A DNA stretch of 64,000 nt from Steromphala cineraria (GCA_916613615.1 OU744732.1:52863727-52927726); one strand, 5' to 3'. Positions 11,501-23,641 are shown, counted from the first letter of the stretch. Numbers and translations are program-made. Notes: generated by a model from the letters alone, not told the origin.

Positions 11501-14500
11501 AAAATCATTCAACGCAATTATCAAACAATTTGATATTTTTTCAAGTGTACACCAGCAACTTTCATCGCTAATCAAAAACAATTTCGCTTTAGATTCTAAG
11601 ATTATTCTTTCCTTTACATTTTAAACCTTCCTATCGTCATAAAGGAAACTGCTATATTAAAAGATAGTCAACCATCAACATATCATTATCATCTTCATAT
11701 TCCATGGAAATCATTGGTCCTCCAGTAAAATCCATTAATTTGCGAAATTCGTTTCTAATCTGATTAGGAAGCAATTCCATATTAATTTCAAATTCGGATA
11801 AAAAGCAAGTTTACTATAATTATCTGAATATCGGATTATGGCACTCGTGTGAGACTCCGTCGCTCCAACATTACATCCAAACGGAGTTGATATATTTTCT
11901 TTAGGTTGTCAGATCATTCTACTTGTAAAAACACTACCGATATAGATTCCGAGAGAACTTGTCCTCTTTAACAGACGGACGGACGGGCGGAGCCCTACCT
12001 CATATCCTCATTCCACTTCGTGGCCGGGGATAATAATATGAATGCTAAATATTTCTACTAAGATAAAATTGTAACTGTAACTGTAACTGTAACGATTTCA
12101 TCATTTGTTAGAATATATCATTAAGGAAAATTTCAACTTCAAGGCTAGAAATGACCTGTTTTAGAGGGGCAAAGCTTAAGTCTCTCGACACATTCCAGTA
12201 ACCTCAAAATATAACAAACAGTTACTTCTGGAGCTTTCGAGATCATCACAACGTCTTGACCAATTAAGATCGTCGCTTCATATTTGTTCTACATACTGAT
12301 CTGATAAAACATGTTGATCTAATTTGCGACTTTACTTAAGCTGAACGGTTTTTTTTAAAAGAAAGGTCGAAAACCATCTCTCTGATTTTTTTCGTGAGGT
12401 GTTTTGTGGAGCATAACTAAATGTGGCTGAACAGCACGATGTTAAATAAAATGTTTAAAATTAAATGCTATTATTGGTTCATTTTAAAAAAGATATAACA
12501 ATACTTTTCTCAGCAGACTAAAGTTGAAAGTGTTCGAAAGGTTGAAGGTTATTATTGAAGGAATTGGAGGTTATTAGAAATAGGGAGATTACCCATACGG
12601 TTGAAAATAAGTAGTGACATATTTTCAGTAAGGGCACATGTGCACATATCACTTTTGCCTAGCCGTATTCTTTCGCCTGTGACGCTATAACACCATTGTT
12701 CGTGACGTCACTGTAGCTGGCCGTCGCAAGGGAAGCGGTCCGTTTCTTGGATATTTCTAAGAGGGTAAAATTTAAAAGAATCGGTGATAAAAAAGTTATA
12801 ACCCTTGGAAGCGTGTCATGTGACTTTTAGGAAACTCGTGCAAATTTGTGTATAACCCTCGCTCTCGCTCGGGTAATACAAAAATCCACATTTTCGTAAA
12901 AGTCACGTGACAGGCTTCCTCTGGTAATAATGTCTATGTATTTGACCAACTATGGAGACAAAAAGTCTTTTAACACGACCCAAGACCATGCTGTTTTAGC
13001 AGTTACAAAACTTAACATGGTTATATTACCATCACCTTATTTCCCCCTTAAGGGTGTGACTGCCCCTTTAAAGGGGCAGTAGCACGTTTTTTGATAATTT
13101 TATATTTTAAAATTTTCACTGATAATTGTAAGTTATTGTTAAATGTATTAATTTGATAGTGTCAAAAATCTCATTACACAAGTCAATCATCCATAGTCAG
13201 AGGACAAAGTATGAAAATTCACATAAAATCCATTGGGGGCCATTTTGTGTGAACACCTTTTATTCATTTTGTGTAAGAAAACGGAATCGCATTGCTAAAC
13301 TTTATGTTATATATTTGAATTACTACTGCTCCATTTAGTTTAAATACATTGTCTTTCAATTGGAAACATTATTGTTCATTTTCCTGGCATCACCTTATAT
13401 TCCCCCTAAAAACGTGCTACTGCCCCTTTAAGAGACGAAATCAGCGTTTGTGTCACTATAGAGCACTAGTCGACAGATTGCGGCAACTTGAGATTTCACC
13501 ACTGCAACATGTAGTTATTATGTCAAATCCCCGGAGACTTTAGCCTCAGGCTCAAATTCACTAGATTAATCTGCAGAAGCCATTTGACAGAGCGGGCTTA
13601 TTTAACCACAAGTTTCGAGTACGTTTGAAACAAGGTAATTTAAAATAAGCCCGAGTGTTGAAAACTCAAGTCAGTATTGCTAAATTTGATACGAGTATTC
13701 GGATTGGAACTACGAGACATTGAAGCCTTGAAAATAAATTGTGTTAGGTAGACTATGGTTCGTTTGACATATCGGAAAATAGTTTATGTCAGTTTAATAG
13801 CTATTTTATAATGATCAGCTTCGTAAAGTAATAACTTTTCATAGACTGTCATTTTATGAACATGATCATTTGAAACTATAAGGCGACTCAGATTTTCTTT
13901 ATGAACCGAGGCTAATATTTGCATCGATGCAAATTTTGATTTTAGCTTTTCATTTATTGATTATTGAGTTTAAGATACTAAAGAGTTATTCACCACATTC
14001 TGATAACATTTAAAGGGGCAGTAGCACGTTTTTTGAAAATTTTATATTTAAAATTTTTCAGTGATAATTGTTAGTTAATGCTAATTCTATTATTTCTACA
14101 GTGTCAAAAATCTCATTACTCAAGCCAATCATCAATAGTCAGAGGACAAAGAATGAAGATTCACCTAAAATCCATTGGCGGCCATTTTTGTGTGAACACC
14201 TTTAATTCATTTTGTGTAAGAAAAAGAAATCGCATGGCTAAACTTTACGTTATATATTTGAATTATTACTGCTCTATTTAGTTTAAATACATTATCTTTC
14301 AATTGGAACCATTTATTTTCATTTTCCTGACATCACCTTATATTCCCCCTAAACACGTGCTACTGCCCCTTTAAGCTTTCGAGACGGGTAAATCGAATTC
14401 GTGTTTATAACAAAACAAATCTTTCATAATGTCATGGAATTTTGTTGAGTCTTTATTGAATATAATATTTATTCTTTGATTGCTTACAATTACATTAATG

Positions 14501-17500
14501 ACAGGATAAACTGTTCAAAGGCATTCATGTTATTGTGAAACTGTCTGAAAGGAAATGTTTCCTTGAAAACAATAACTTTCAACTGAACGATTCGACAACA
14601 TTAATTCGACGCTCCCCGTTTATTAATGATGACCTCGTATTATTTATCATTCATATCATCGTTCTGTGATATCACTAATAGAGACCGAATTGTTTAGATG
14701 GTGTTTTGTAACCAAGTTACCAAGCTTTTCAAAAGTGCTTTTGCCATTTTTGTCAAACGACATTTAAGAATTTGCGTCCGTATACGTTATACACGTGCAG
14801 TCGAAAGTCAGATTTGATTGACAAGAATAACTTCGTGAAGCTCGTGCAACGCAAGATGAAATGAACAACGCTCGTGCAGCAACGCTATTCTTGTATTCAA
14901 ATTATTCCTGTATTCAAATTATCATAGACAGTTTTTCATTGCATTCACATGTTATATTAAAAAGTATTAAAAACGTTATAATATTCTTAACATGTTGATG
15001 TGCTACATTAGGATTCAGCTCACTTCAGCGAGACAGCAATGATTCCGAACACAAAGTAAATTGAACCCGTCTCGTTAAATCTATATCCTGAAATTTCTAA
15101 TTGTTTGTCCACTACGGATTTGGGAAACATCAAACAAACACAGTCACGTAACCTAAATTGTTTTGGACCATCCAAAACTGATAAAATAAAACTCATGATT
15201 TCTATATTTAAGATACGATTTCGACAGGTCACTAAAATTATTGCTTGATATAACATAACTATACTCAAAATAGAAATTGCAATTTCATTGAACCATTCTT
15301 AAGTAACACAATGTGTTGGTCATTTATTCTGAACTTTAACAATAGTTGTTAAAAAAATTAAATTCATGAATATCAATATCATAGTTATGCTTATTGGGAC
15401 ATTAAGCAAATAACGCAAAGTTTGTTCGAAAAACAGGCATTAACCACCCATTCATTTCTTCAAAAAACCTTGTAATTTCTGTATGTCAGTTTCACACACG
15501 CCATTGTGAGAAACTATTAATATTCATAATTTTCACAATCCATAATCAACGCTGTATCATCCATGTCCCCAGGTAGTCAGTTTAATCAGACGGTCCCTGT
15601 TAATTAGATGAGGGAATAATTAAAACCTCCCTCTGTTGTCATAATTGTGAGTGACCAAGCTGACGATGCTATTTAACGATTCACTTTTATCACATATGAG
15701 GTGAGTAGTCTATGTCTGGTTAGTAAAGTATCAATATTTGAATATGTCGAGCCGAATTGTTTATGCAAGAGATATCTTTAAACGAAGTGTCACGATATAG
15801 GGCAATTTCAAATACTTGGGTAGTTTGATTTCGTTGTTCGGAACTCGGAAAGCTTGGTTTTTGGACATTTTCGAAATTCAATCTTTTAACACGAAATTTC
15901 AGCCATGAACATATTTTGACATAATCAATGTGTAAGGTGCAACAAAAGACCAAGGTGCCGATTGCACAACTTTTGGAAAAAGATAACGACATAAAGGTAT
16001 GTTAAATATGAAGGTTATCTCTGTTCGTTATAACCCAATTTGTTTCTTTGGTGACAAGCAATGGTGTCAAATTGTACTGCCAATATAATCATCATCTAAC
16101 ATAAACATAAACATTGTGGATGTCATTCCATTCGGCTTTAGAAACATGTAGGTGATTCGATTGTGTAGGCCACAATTTCTACAAGTTTGACTCTCCGCCG
16201 ATTTGGACAATTTGGGTGAGTATTCTTGTGGAGGTTACTAAGAAACGCAGAGACATGGCATTCATCAATTTCTTTCGAAACTGTTCAATAAATCCTTAAA
16301 AGGACTTAACTTGTCGAAAAAAATCATCAAATTTCTTTTTCGAATATTCGTTTTAGCAATATTGGATTTGAAAATTTCTTAATTGTCCCACTATCAGCTT
16401 CATATTTCACTGAAACATGTCTGGAATAATTATGAAACTTGGCGTTTCTTTTGGTTTAGTGTAAACCGAGAATAACGCTTACTTAACTATAATCAGAATA
16501 TGGTAGACGAATTAAGAAGAAATAGTATAAGAAAGATAATCCTTAATATCAAATCAATAAAATTCAAAAGAAATATATATGATATAGTATACGAACGTTT
16601 CTGCAGACAAAATACGAAATACTACTATTAATGAATGTCAACTATAGAGTATTTAAAAAAGTCGGAAAATTAAGTAAACTTTGCAAAGTTATTACATTTG
16701 TTAACTTTGTTGACTTTGCATTTATTTAGGCCTAGTTGTTATATAAGTTGTTGAGGGATATGCTTTAACAAATGATGACAAAATGTTTTGTTTAGTGATG
16801 TTTTATACGGTTAAATATTTGGAAAGGAACATGTAAACGTTTTTATTTTTAAAATGTTGATTTTAATTAAAATATGAAATGCCATTTGTGACGAACAAAC
16901 TCATTCATTTAGCGATGTCTCAATAAGTCATGAAAAACATAAGGAAATTTAAAGTAAGGGTTCCCATTGCAGCATGTGTGGCAAAGCCTTTCTACTTGTG
17001 AGTAGAAGTTGATTAAAAAGTCATTCTTGTTGTAAAAATTAAAATTTAAAAACTGATATTTTCTGTTAAACATTACAACCTGTGTGTACAGATGGATATG
17101 TTGAAACTTTAAGTTTTCAAGGCAAAATTGCAAGATGATCTTGAAATGTTTATTTTTGAAATTTTCACTGATAATTGTACGTTAATGCTCATTGTATAAT
17201 TTTGATAGTGTCAAAAATCTCATTACACCAACCAATCATCCATAGTCAAGTAAATTTTTTATAAAGATTCACATATCGACCATTGGCGGCCATTTTTGTG
17301 TGAACACCTTTCATTCAATATGTGTAAGAAAAAGGAATCGGAATGCTGAATTTTACATTATGTTTTTGATTTGATACTGCTTCAGTTTGTTCAAATACAT
17401 TGTCTCTCAATTGGAACCATTTTTTCATTTTCATCACCTCATATTCCCCCCAGAAAAACGTGCTACAGCCCCTTTAATGAAAGCGATATTAGGATAACAT

Positions 17501-20500
17501 TATCCTTGAATATAATTATTAATATTTCAGGATGTGTATTCTTTCTCTCGACAGGAATCTATCTCATCTACATCTTCATGTGAACAATATTATTTTGATT
17601 AGTAAAAGACAATCCTATTTGGTTGAACAGTTACGATTACAATCATCGATATAGTTTGCATTATCGTGATGACGGCTGAAGTCAATTAATCGAAGATTCA
17701 AGCACAGCTTTCTTACATGAGAAAAGGTTTATAGCAGTATTTTCTCAAACTTTCACCGCTAGAGATTCATATAAACTGTCAAATAAGGTATACTTGTAAC
17801 TAAGTTTACGTGAAACAAATACCCAGGGTAACCGCATTGTTTAACAGCATTAAATAATATAAATAGCAACGCGATGTAGAATTGACTCTTATTGTAAGGC
17901 TTTTAATACCTAGGAGGACTCGACCCAAAACTTATTTAAAATTGTCTTCCTTTGTTCTTGCCAACTCAGGTTAGCATTTTACGAGTTAAAGGTATATATC
18001 TTAATATACATAGATATAAGTTAGTTCTCAATTGCAAGTTACAGATTTTGCCGTAGCAGGATTTCTGTAATTACTATTAATTTCAAGCCTTTGAAACATG
18101 AAACCTATTAGTTGCAAAGAAAGTAGTCAAATTTATAGTCTTTAACGAAACAAATCGCTGAATAATTCAAACTTAAAAGGGGGTATCCTGTGGAAAAGGG
18201 CCCGTCTCCATTTAGTATTATATATAGCCAATTCAAGACTTTGAAAATAAGTTCTCTCCTAAAAAAAGGGGATTCCTCTGAAAAAAAGATAAAACCGATT
18301 GTTTTACGATAATCGATGATAACTAACGATAACATCCTAGGAGGAAACTGTTAATTTACAGCTCTTTGAATTGCCTTCAAACATTCGTAAAATACATTAA
18401 CGGATTTGTAAGCACATTCCGATGACATTACCATTAAAGTGGTAATTGACGACAAACGTTGACTTAACTCATTTCAGTAATGTTTCTAACAGGTTATTAC
18501 ACTAGTTTTAGGACTATAAACCTAAGAGGTAAACACGGGGTACAGTTATTCCCTGATTTGTATGAAATATTTCTACTGCTTTTTGCAGATGACGTCATTC
18601 TAGTATCTGAATCGATAGTTGGTCTTCAAAACCAATTGAATATTCTTGAATCCTTCTCAGACAATTTGGGATTAACAGTTAACCCCGACAAAACTCAAAT
18701 TGTGGTTTTCAGAAAAGGAGGCATTCTCTCACAGAAGGAGAAATGGTTTTATAAAGGAAACAGGATCACCACTGTAAATAGTTATAAATATTTGGGTGTC
18801 TGGTTTTCAAGTAATTTGAAAATGAAAACATGCATTTCAGACTTGGAAAGCCGGGGCAAAAGAGCACTTATGGAAATCCTTGTGAAATTGAATAAGATTG
18901 GAATGGTTGATCCTAAAACGTATTTTAAAATTTTTGATACTCAAGTCCTGCCGATATTATTATATGGCTGTGAAATTTGGGGAACAAACAAATCAATTAT
19001 TTCCTCCTAAATTTCAAATGAGATATTAGTTTTTGCAAATGTAATATTTTCGGAGGATAAGAATTTTGATACTCAACCCTTTCATTCGCATTCGTTTAAT
19101 AAGAGGTAAAGAAATGAAAAATGCATGAGACCATTTTAATGTGAACACCTTTCATTCGAGTTCGAGCTCGGGATTTTAGTAGTTTAACCGAATTGTTGCG
19201 TTGATTTTTGGAAATTTATGTTTTGAATAAAAGCATTATTAAGCAATTGGTGTCATTGAATACAGTTTTGTTGTTTTCATTTTGAAGTAAAATATTCAAA
19301 ACAATTAGTAATCGTGCAAACAAGTTAGTAATAAAAAAATTTGTTTTATTCATTGGAGACAAATATATTTCTACAGTTTAGAACTCTGACACAATGTCAA
19401 GTCAACGTGATAAAGTGTGTTTCCATTATACACACAACTTTCACATATAACATAAAATCAATTTTGTTAATGAAACATACTTGAAAAAAACATATTGATT
19501 ACAATGTTCTGTATCAAATTAAACTCAACATTTTGTCGTTTTACAAATCAATTTCTTATTTGACATCTAAACGTGACAGCTTAAATACATATATATCGCC
19601 GATATCAACCACTCGGCGTCAGGTAGTTATTTAGCGTGTCCGGTGATATATATCAAATTTGTAACCTGACGTTTAACGTTTGTTTAATCGATTCGGATCA
19701 CGTCCACAGCGCTGTATAAAATGTATCCAAACAAAAGTGGACGTGAGAAAAACATTGAAGACTGTTCTCACGAGGAAGATTAAACGAAAGTCGATACAAG
19801 GTCACTAAAACAACCCTAAGCTCCAACTCTTAAGTAGCAATACAACGATATATTACCACAATAAAACAATTACAAGTATCTTTGATTTGAGGAGGTCACG
19901 CAAACCGAACAACAGATACTCATCGCTAACATTTCACAGACACGAAAGTGACAATTTTGTTTATCAAAGATAATAGTAAACCTGATTTTACCATTCTTAA
20001 ATACATGATGACTTCATGACACCAAAATACATAATCAGATTAATTATCATATTTAATAAGTTAAAAATTCTTCTGTTATTGTGTTATTTTAAATTTATGA
20101 CACCGACACTAAACGTAACTCTATAGTTGAATGTTTAAGTATAATATCTTCAAAAGAGAAAATAATATAAATGAGTGTCCATTACAGACTATGTTTACGA
20201 CACGAGTGGCCATATATTAGTATGTCTCGAGCCATCGTAGATAATAAAAAAATATATGTAGGTTTGCCATTTGAAATATCTACTTCACTAGGTTTACCAT
20301 GAAAGCAGAAATAGCAGTTATGCGTCAGAGTTTTGCAAAAACAGTTAATTCCATTTGGAGTCGAACCTCTAGTTGAGAGGCAGACACTTGGCGAATAGAC
20401 CTACCTCTTCATCTTGTCCAACCCATCCCCTGTGCAGTAGAAGCTTTTGAACAGTTATGAGGCCCCTTATTTGTCACACCTTTTGAAATCAAATTTGAAT

Positions 20501-21145
20501 ATCATTTCACTTTCGGAACCAAATGTACCAAATTAGGTTTTAACCCCTCCCATATATCAATATTCAAATCAATGTGTGGACTGAAATAAATGACGTATAT
20601 ACATAGAATTTATATTACCTCGATATATTCGAAGAACTGACTATAATTTTTGTACTATATATTCAACGTGGCTATAACGGGGACGTAGCTCAGTGGTAGA
20701 GTGTCCGCTCGTCACCCGGAAGACCGGGGTTCGATTCCCGGCCGCGTCATACCAAACGACGATAAAAAGTGGATGTTGTTGCTGCCTTGCTTGACAATCA
20801 GCATTGTAAAGGCAGAACAACGCATTAACTGGCGCTGCACCGTGGCTGCCGGGTGCAAAGTGCACAAAATGAAGTTCCAATTTACCTGTATTGCGGACAA
20901 TAAAGAGTTATGATTATCATTATTATCCTTTATCATTTTGGCCAACATGTATTAGTGAACTAAATATTATCGTTTATATTTCAGGAGAGAAGGAGGACTT
21001 AGTTGGAAACTTTCTCCGTCACAGATTTGAAGGTATGACATTTTCCGAGGCCGAACAAACACTGGCAGCTATTGGTCAACTGTACAAGGAGTGGGAGAAC
21101 CGCAAAGGAGCCCCTATGGTAGCCAACAGAGCCGCAAGGAGATAG
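8484..21145 (+). CDS. NdWFamide-type neuropeptide precursor (predicted product NWYamide), two coding exons
   Basis: The spliced coding sequence joins 8484-8565 to 20985-21145 and predicts 80 residues. Residues 1-21 form a signal peptide: a short polar start, a hydrophobic core rich in L, A and V, and a Thr-Thr-Ser-Asn-Ala cleavage region. Directly after it comes Asn-Trp-Tyr-Gly-Lys-Arg, so signal peptidase, proprotein convertase and amidation would release Asn-Trp-Tyr-NH2. Residues 28-80 are a downstream peptide predicted to be helical and amphipathic, ending in Arg-Arg. In gastropods NdWFamide (Asn-D-Trp-Phe-NH2) is a cardioexcitatory tripeptide made from a precursor with the same layout. 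Here Phe is replaced by Tyr. The intron splits a Gly codon (phase 1), with donor GTAAGTAA and acceptor TATTTCAG. Two adjacent ATGs (8484, 8487) could serve as start; I used the first. Family assignment rests on architecture and the tripeptide, not on a database search. Confidence 0.85.
9325..9687 (+). mobile_element. TTAA MITE, copy 3 (forward, full length)
   Basis: A 363-bp copy with both TTAAAGGGGCAGTAGCACG termini and TTAA borders, in intron 1 of the peptide gene. Confidence 0.9.
10366..10860. mobile_element. CAGCTG-ended TIR element, copy 1 (degraded)
   Basis: Begins GCAGCTGCGTATACC and carries the family interior (GTTTGTTCACTTA, GTATTCTAGTGC, AAACGGATAATG, GAGACGATCCCGAAATATGG). The right inverted end is no longer clear. 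Confidence 0.65.
12588..12935. repeat. Foldback-family element with CTCGCTCTCGCTCGGG turn
   Basis: A symmetrical core (GTCATGTGACTTTTAGGAAAC, then CCCTCGCTCTCGCTCGGG, then AAAAGTCACGTGACAGG) is followed on one side by a longer body containing TGACGTCACTGTAG and GGGCACATGTGCACATA. An inverted relative sits at 35.15-35.52 kb. Confidence 0.7.
13030..13071 (+). mobile_element. Solo end of a TTAA MITE
   Basis: A 40-base remnant (ATCACCTTATTTCCCCCTTA, then GACTGCCCCTTTAA) of the right end of a forward element. It shares its TTAA with the next full-length copy. Confidence 0.65.
13068..13431 (+). mobile_element. TTAA MITE, copy 4 (forward, full length)
   Basis: A 364-bp copy with both inverted ends. 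Its left TTAA is also the right TTAA of an older, mostly lost copy. An open frame of about 60 codons inside it recurs in other copies and is not a gene. Confidence 0.9.
14010..14374 (+). mobile_element. TTAA MITE, copy 5 (forward, full length)
   Basis: A 365-bp copy with matching inverted ends and TTAA borders, in intron 1 of the peptide gene. Confidence 0.9.
17145..17477 (+). mobile_element. TTAA MITE, copy 6 (forward, left end lost)
   Basis: Homology begins at the internal CACTGATAATTGTACGTTAA region and runs to the right end GTGCTACAGCCCCTTTAA. The left inverted end is missing. More diverged than its neighbours. Confidence 0.8.
18480..19010 (+). pseudogene. LINE reverse-transcriptase fragment
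   Basis: An open frame whose central part reads GVQLFPDLYEIFLLLFADDV (catalytic FADD box), then LGLTVNPDKTQIVVFRKGG, YKYLGVWFSS and LPILLYGCEIWG, the usual RT thumb and post-RT order of non-LTR retrotransposons. It begins inside the RT palm and ends abruptly, so it is a truncated copy in intron 1 of the peptide gene. Same family as the element at 56.2-58.1 kb. Confidence 0.85.
20679..20932 (+). repeat. tRNA-derived SINE
   Basis: The first 72 bases look like a tRNA: box A region TAGCTCAGTGGTAGAG, an anticodon-arm region with GTC (Asp-like) and box B GGGGTTCGATTCC. The T stem pairs only with an 8-base loop and the anticodon stem has a mismatch, so it is not a functional tRNA. A body of about 160 bases and a short AT-rich ATTATCATTATTATCC tail follow. 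The element ends about 50 bases before the acceptor of peptide exon 2. Confidence 0.75.
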
Positions 21146-21174
21146 ATCGCCGTGCTCATATATATTCAAACAAG
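20985..21174 (+). CDS. NWYamide precursor, coding exon 2 with start of 3'UTR
   Basis: The acceptor is CGTTTATATTTCAG. The exon completes Gly28, then encodes residues 29-80, rich in charged residues and helix formers (E, K, A, L, Q), with aromatic anchors Phe-Leu-Arg-His-Arg-Phe and Tyr-Lys-Glu-Trp. It stops at TAG 21143-21145. A likely donor, CAAG|GTCAGT, ends the exon at 21174, so the UTR would continue in a separate exon. The last coding codons and the donor resemble units of a degenerate tandem array that follows. Confidence 0.83.
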
Positions 21175-21750
21175 GTCAGTTTGAGAAATTTAATTGTACG
21201 ATAGGGATCTGGGTAATGACTTGTTTACGTCACCGGGAGATAAACAATCGTATTCATTATATATTCAAACAAGGTCACTTTGAGAAATTTAATTGTACGA
21301 TAGCGATCTGGGTTTACATCACCGCACCCATCAAAGAATCTTGGAGATATACAATCGTGCTCATTATGTATTCAAACAAGGCCAGTTTTTGAAATTTAAT
21401 TTTACAATCAGTTTCTAAAGCTATCTGGGTTGTTACTTGTTTACATCACCGCATCCACCAAAGAAACTGAGGAATAAACAATCGTTTTATATATTAAAAC
21501 AAGGCCAATAAACTGCTGAGGCCACGGCCCCACACCGATATGGGTACTTACTTTTTTACCTCACTGTAGCAAACGGAGTCGCCTTGAGATAGACCATCAT
21601 ATCTTAGACATGGTCAGTCTGAGAAAATATTCTGTAGAAATAGAAGCGGTATTAGTACCTTTTACCCTCATTGTAGCCAATGAAGGTTTTTTTGGAAATA
21701 GATAACCATCGTCATGACTTATTCAAACAGTTTGAAATACATCTGTAGAA
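21117..21750 (+). repeat. Degenerate tandem repeat (about 110-125 bp unit) grown from the end of exon 2
   Basis: Five to six diverged units repeat an order of motifs: TCACxGTAGCCAA, GAGATAxACxATCGTGCTC, TATTCAAACAAGGxCAGT, TTTGAGAAATTTAAT, CTGGGT-ACTTGTTTAC. Units are visible near 21117, 21230, 21310, 21440, 21555 and 21665. The first unit overlaps the last codons, the stop and the putative donor of exon 2. The unit length varies and divergence grows to the right. Confidence 0.7.
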
Positions 21751-22167
21751 TGTGCTTTAAGAACACGATCAGAACGCGTTGTGAAGAGCTTTTATCCCCT
21801 TATTAGAAATGTAGTGACGTTCAATAACTGTTCCAAAATTTTGCGACCAACCTGGACAAAATCGGACCAAAATTCATTTAAAGCCAGACAACATAGCAAA
21901 ATTACCGAAACGGCAGCCCCTTATGCGATGCCGCTCAAGTTGATACCCATCGAAGCAATTGCGGTAACTGAGAATCCTAAATACATAATGATGACGTCGC
22001 ATTACGTTTACACGCGTTTGAACATACCTTATCAAGAACGATTCGTAACTTGTTCACTTCATTGTGTATATTTTTTTCACATCACTGTAGCGAAAACAAG
22101 TCCTGCGATGTACGACCAAAGATATTAAAACAAGATGAGATAAATCGGATTAAATTCTAGCGGCAGC

Positions 22168-22206
22168 GATTATTACATTATTACATTATTACATTATTAC
22201 ATTACA
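22168..22206 (+). repeat. ATTAC pentanucleotide microsatellite
   Basis: Six ATTATTAC-type units in a row. Confidence 0.85.
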
Positions 22207-22432
22207 CATAAACAATTTGAATTTATTACAGCCGTATGAAAAAATGCAATTTAGGTTGATTTCAATAGAAATCCTTCAGAATGTTTTATTAAAGTTCAGA
22301 CAGTTCATAAACTATGCCTATTGGTATTTACCCATTTTAAAGGAGGGTGATTATCCTTTAATTTAATTATAGCAGTCAGGAGGGATCTACGTTCTAAATC
22401 TGTAGACGTATTTACAAAGGAATGAATATGTT

Positions 22433-22797
22433 TTAAAGGAGCACTAGCACGTTTTAGGGGGTATAAGGTGATGTCAGGAAAATGAAAATAAATGGTTGCA
22501 ATTGAAAGACAATCTATTTAAACTAAATGAAGCAGTAATAAATCAAATATATAATGTAAAGTTCAGCCATGCGATTCCTTTTTCTTGCTAAAAATGAATA
22601 AAGGCGTTCACAGAAAATGGCCGCCAATGGACTTTATGTATCTTTATAATCAGTTCTCTGACTATGGGTGATTTGTTTGTGTAATGAGATTTTTTAGATC
22701 AAAATAATACATTTTACGTCATTTAGCATTAAGAAACACTTATCAGTGAAAAATTGAAAATATGAAATTTTCCAAAAACGTGCTACTGCCCTTTTAA
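22433..22797 (-). mobile_element. TTAA MITE, copy 7 (reverse)
   Basis: A 365-bp copy. The left end is mutated (TTAAAGGAGCACTAGCACG); the right end is GTGCTACTGCCCTTTTAA. Confidence 0.88.
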
Positions 22798-23641
22798 AAT
22801 ATTGATAAGATAAAAGTAAGTGCGATATCCATCTTGGGCAAGCCACAATGCGTCTCAAACACACATTATGGTATAATAAAGTAGTCAATGTCCAAGACAA
22901 AAAAATCGTATCTTTAAAAATGCAAAATCAGATTTTGTGTTTAAATCATTTCTTTGTTCAATACACGACGTTTAAACCTCTTGAAATAGCAAGCAATAAA
23001 GGATTTATTAAAACGTTAAAGAAATCTCAAACTGTCTAATGTCAATTGATTTGTGAAAGAAAATCGGGATCAGATTTTAAATCACTCTGAAATTAAAACT
23101 CGCATATTTTTGTAATGCAGTAGATTACAGAAAGGGTGATCCAATTCCGTGCTTTTACAAGCTGTCAGTTTAGATACAAGATGTTAAAGATGTGGTTCCT
23201 TACTTGTCGTAACAAATAAAACGCTATTTGTAATTGTAATAAAATTTCTATCACAGATTGCAAAATGAGATGTTATTTGCTTCGGTCCAAGTCGATGTAA
23301 CGTCATTATCGGATCATTATAATAAGAGTTTTATTCGAAACTAATTGAATCATTTCCGGAATGTAATAGTTTTGCATTGACAAATATTATACCATGACAG
23401 TAGCCTAAAGCCGGATGTTGCAAGTTAAATATCGATTTAGATGTTTAGGATGTTGATCGTAATGAACATGCATTTCATGTTAACCACACGCATTATGTAG
23501 GAATCTCTTTGGAATGTAGCTTTTCGGCATTGTTAAGAGGTGATATAAGATAGTTTTCTCGATAGGTTATATCGATATTTTCCTTTGATGCTTACAAATT
23601 ATGAAAAGAAATAAGATGAATTCAAACGCCAAATTTAAACA

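Larger units (their letters stand above)
8566..20984 (+). other. Intron 1 of the NWYamide precursor gene (12.4 kb)
   Basis: The intron carries MITE copies near 9.3, 13.0, 14.0 and 17.1 kb, a copy of the CAGCTG-ended TIR family at 10.37 kb, a foldback-type element at 12.6-12.95 kb, a LINE reverse-transcriptase fragment at 18.5-19.0 kb and a SINE ending about 50 bases before the acceptor. The remaining AT-rich stretches (8.6-9.3, 9.7-10.3, 10.9-12.5, 14.4-17.1, 17.5-18.5 and 19.0-20.67 kb) show nothing I can support as coding. Confidence 0.8.

Noticed and set aside
13153..14281. Similar frames of about 61-67 codons at 1656, 13153, 14078, 24618 and 33039
   Set aside because: They lie inside MITE copies at the same position and are by-products of the repeat, with frames broken in most copies.
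20679..20750. Functional tRNA-Asp gene
   Set aside because: Stems do not pair properly, there is no clean terminator, and a SINE body and tail follow.
21781..22128. 115-codon plus-strand frame as a gene
   Set aside because: It overlaps decayed tandem-array sequence and shows no family features.
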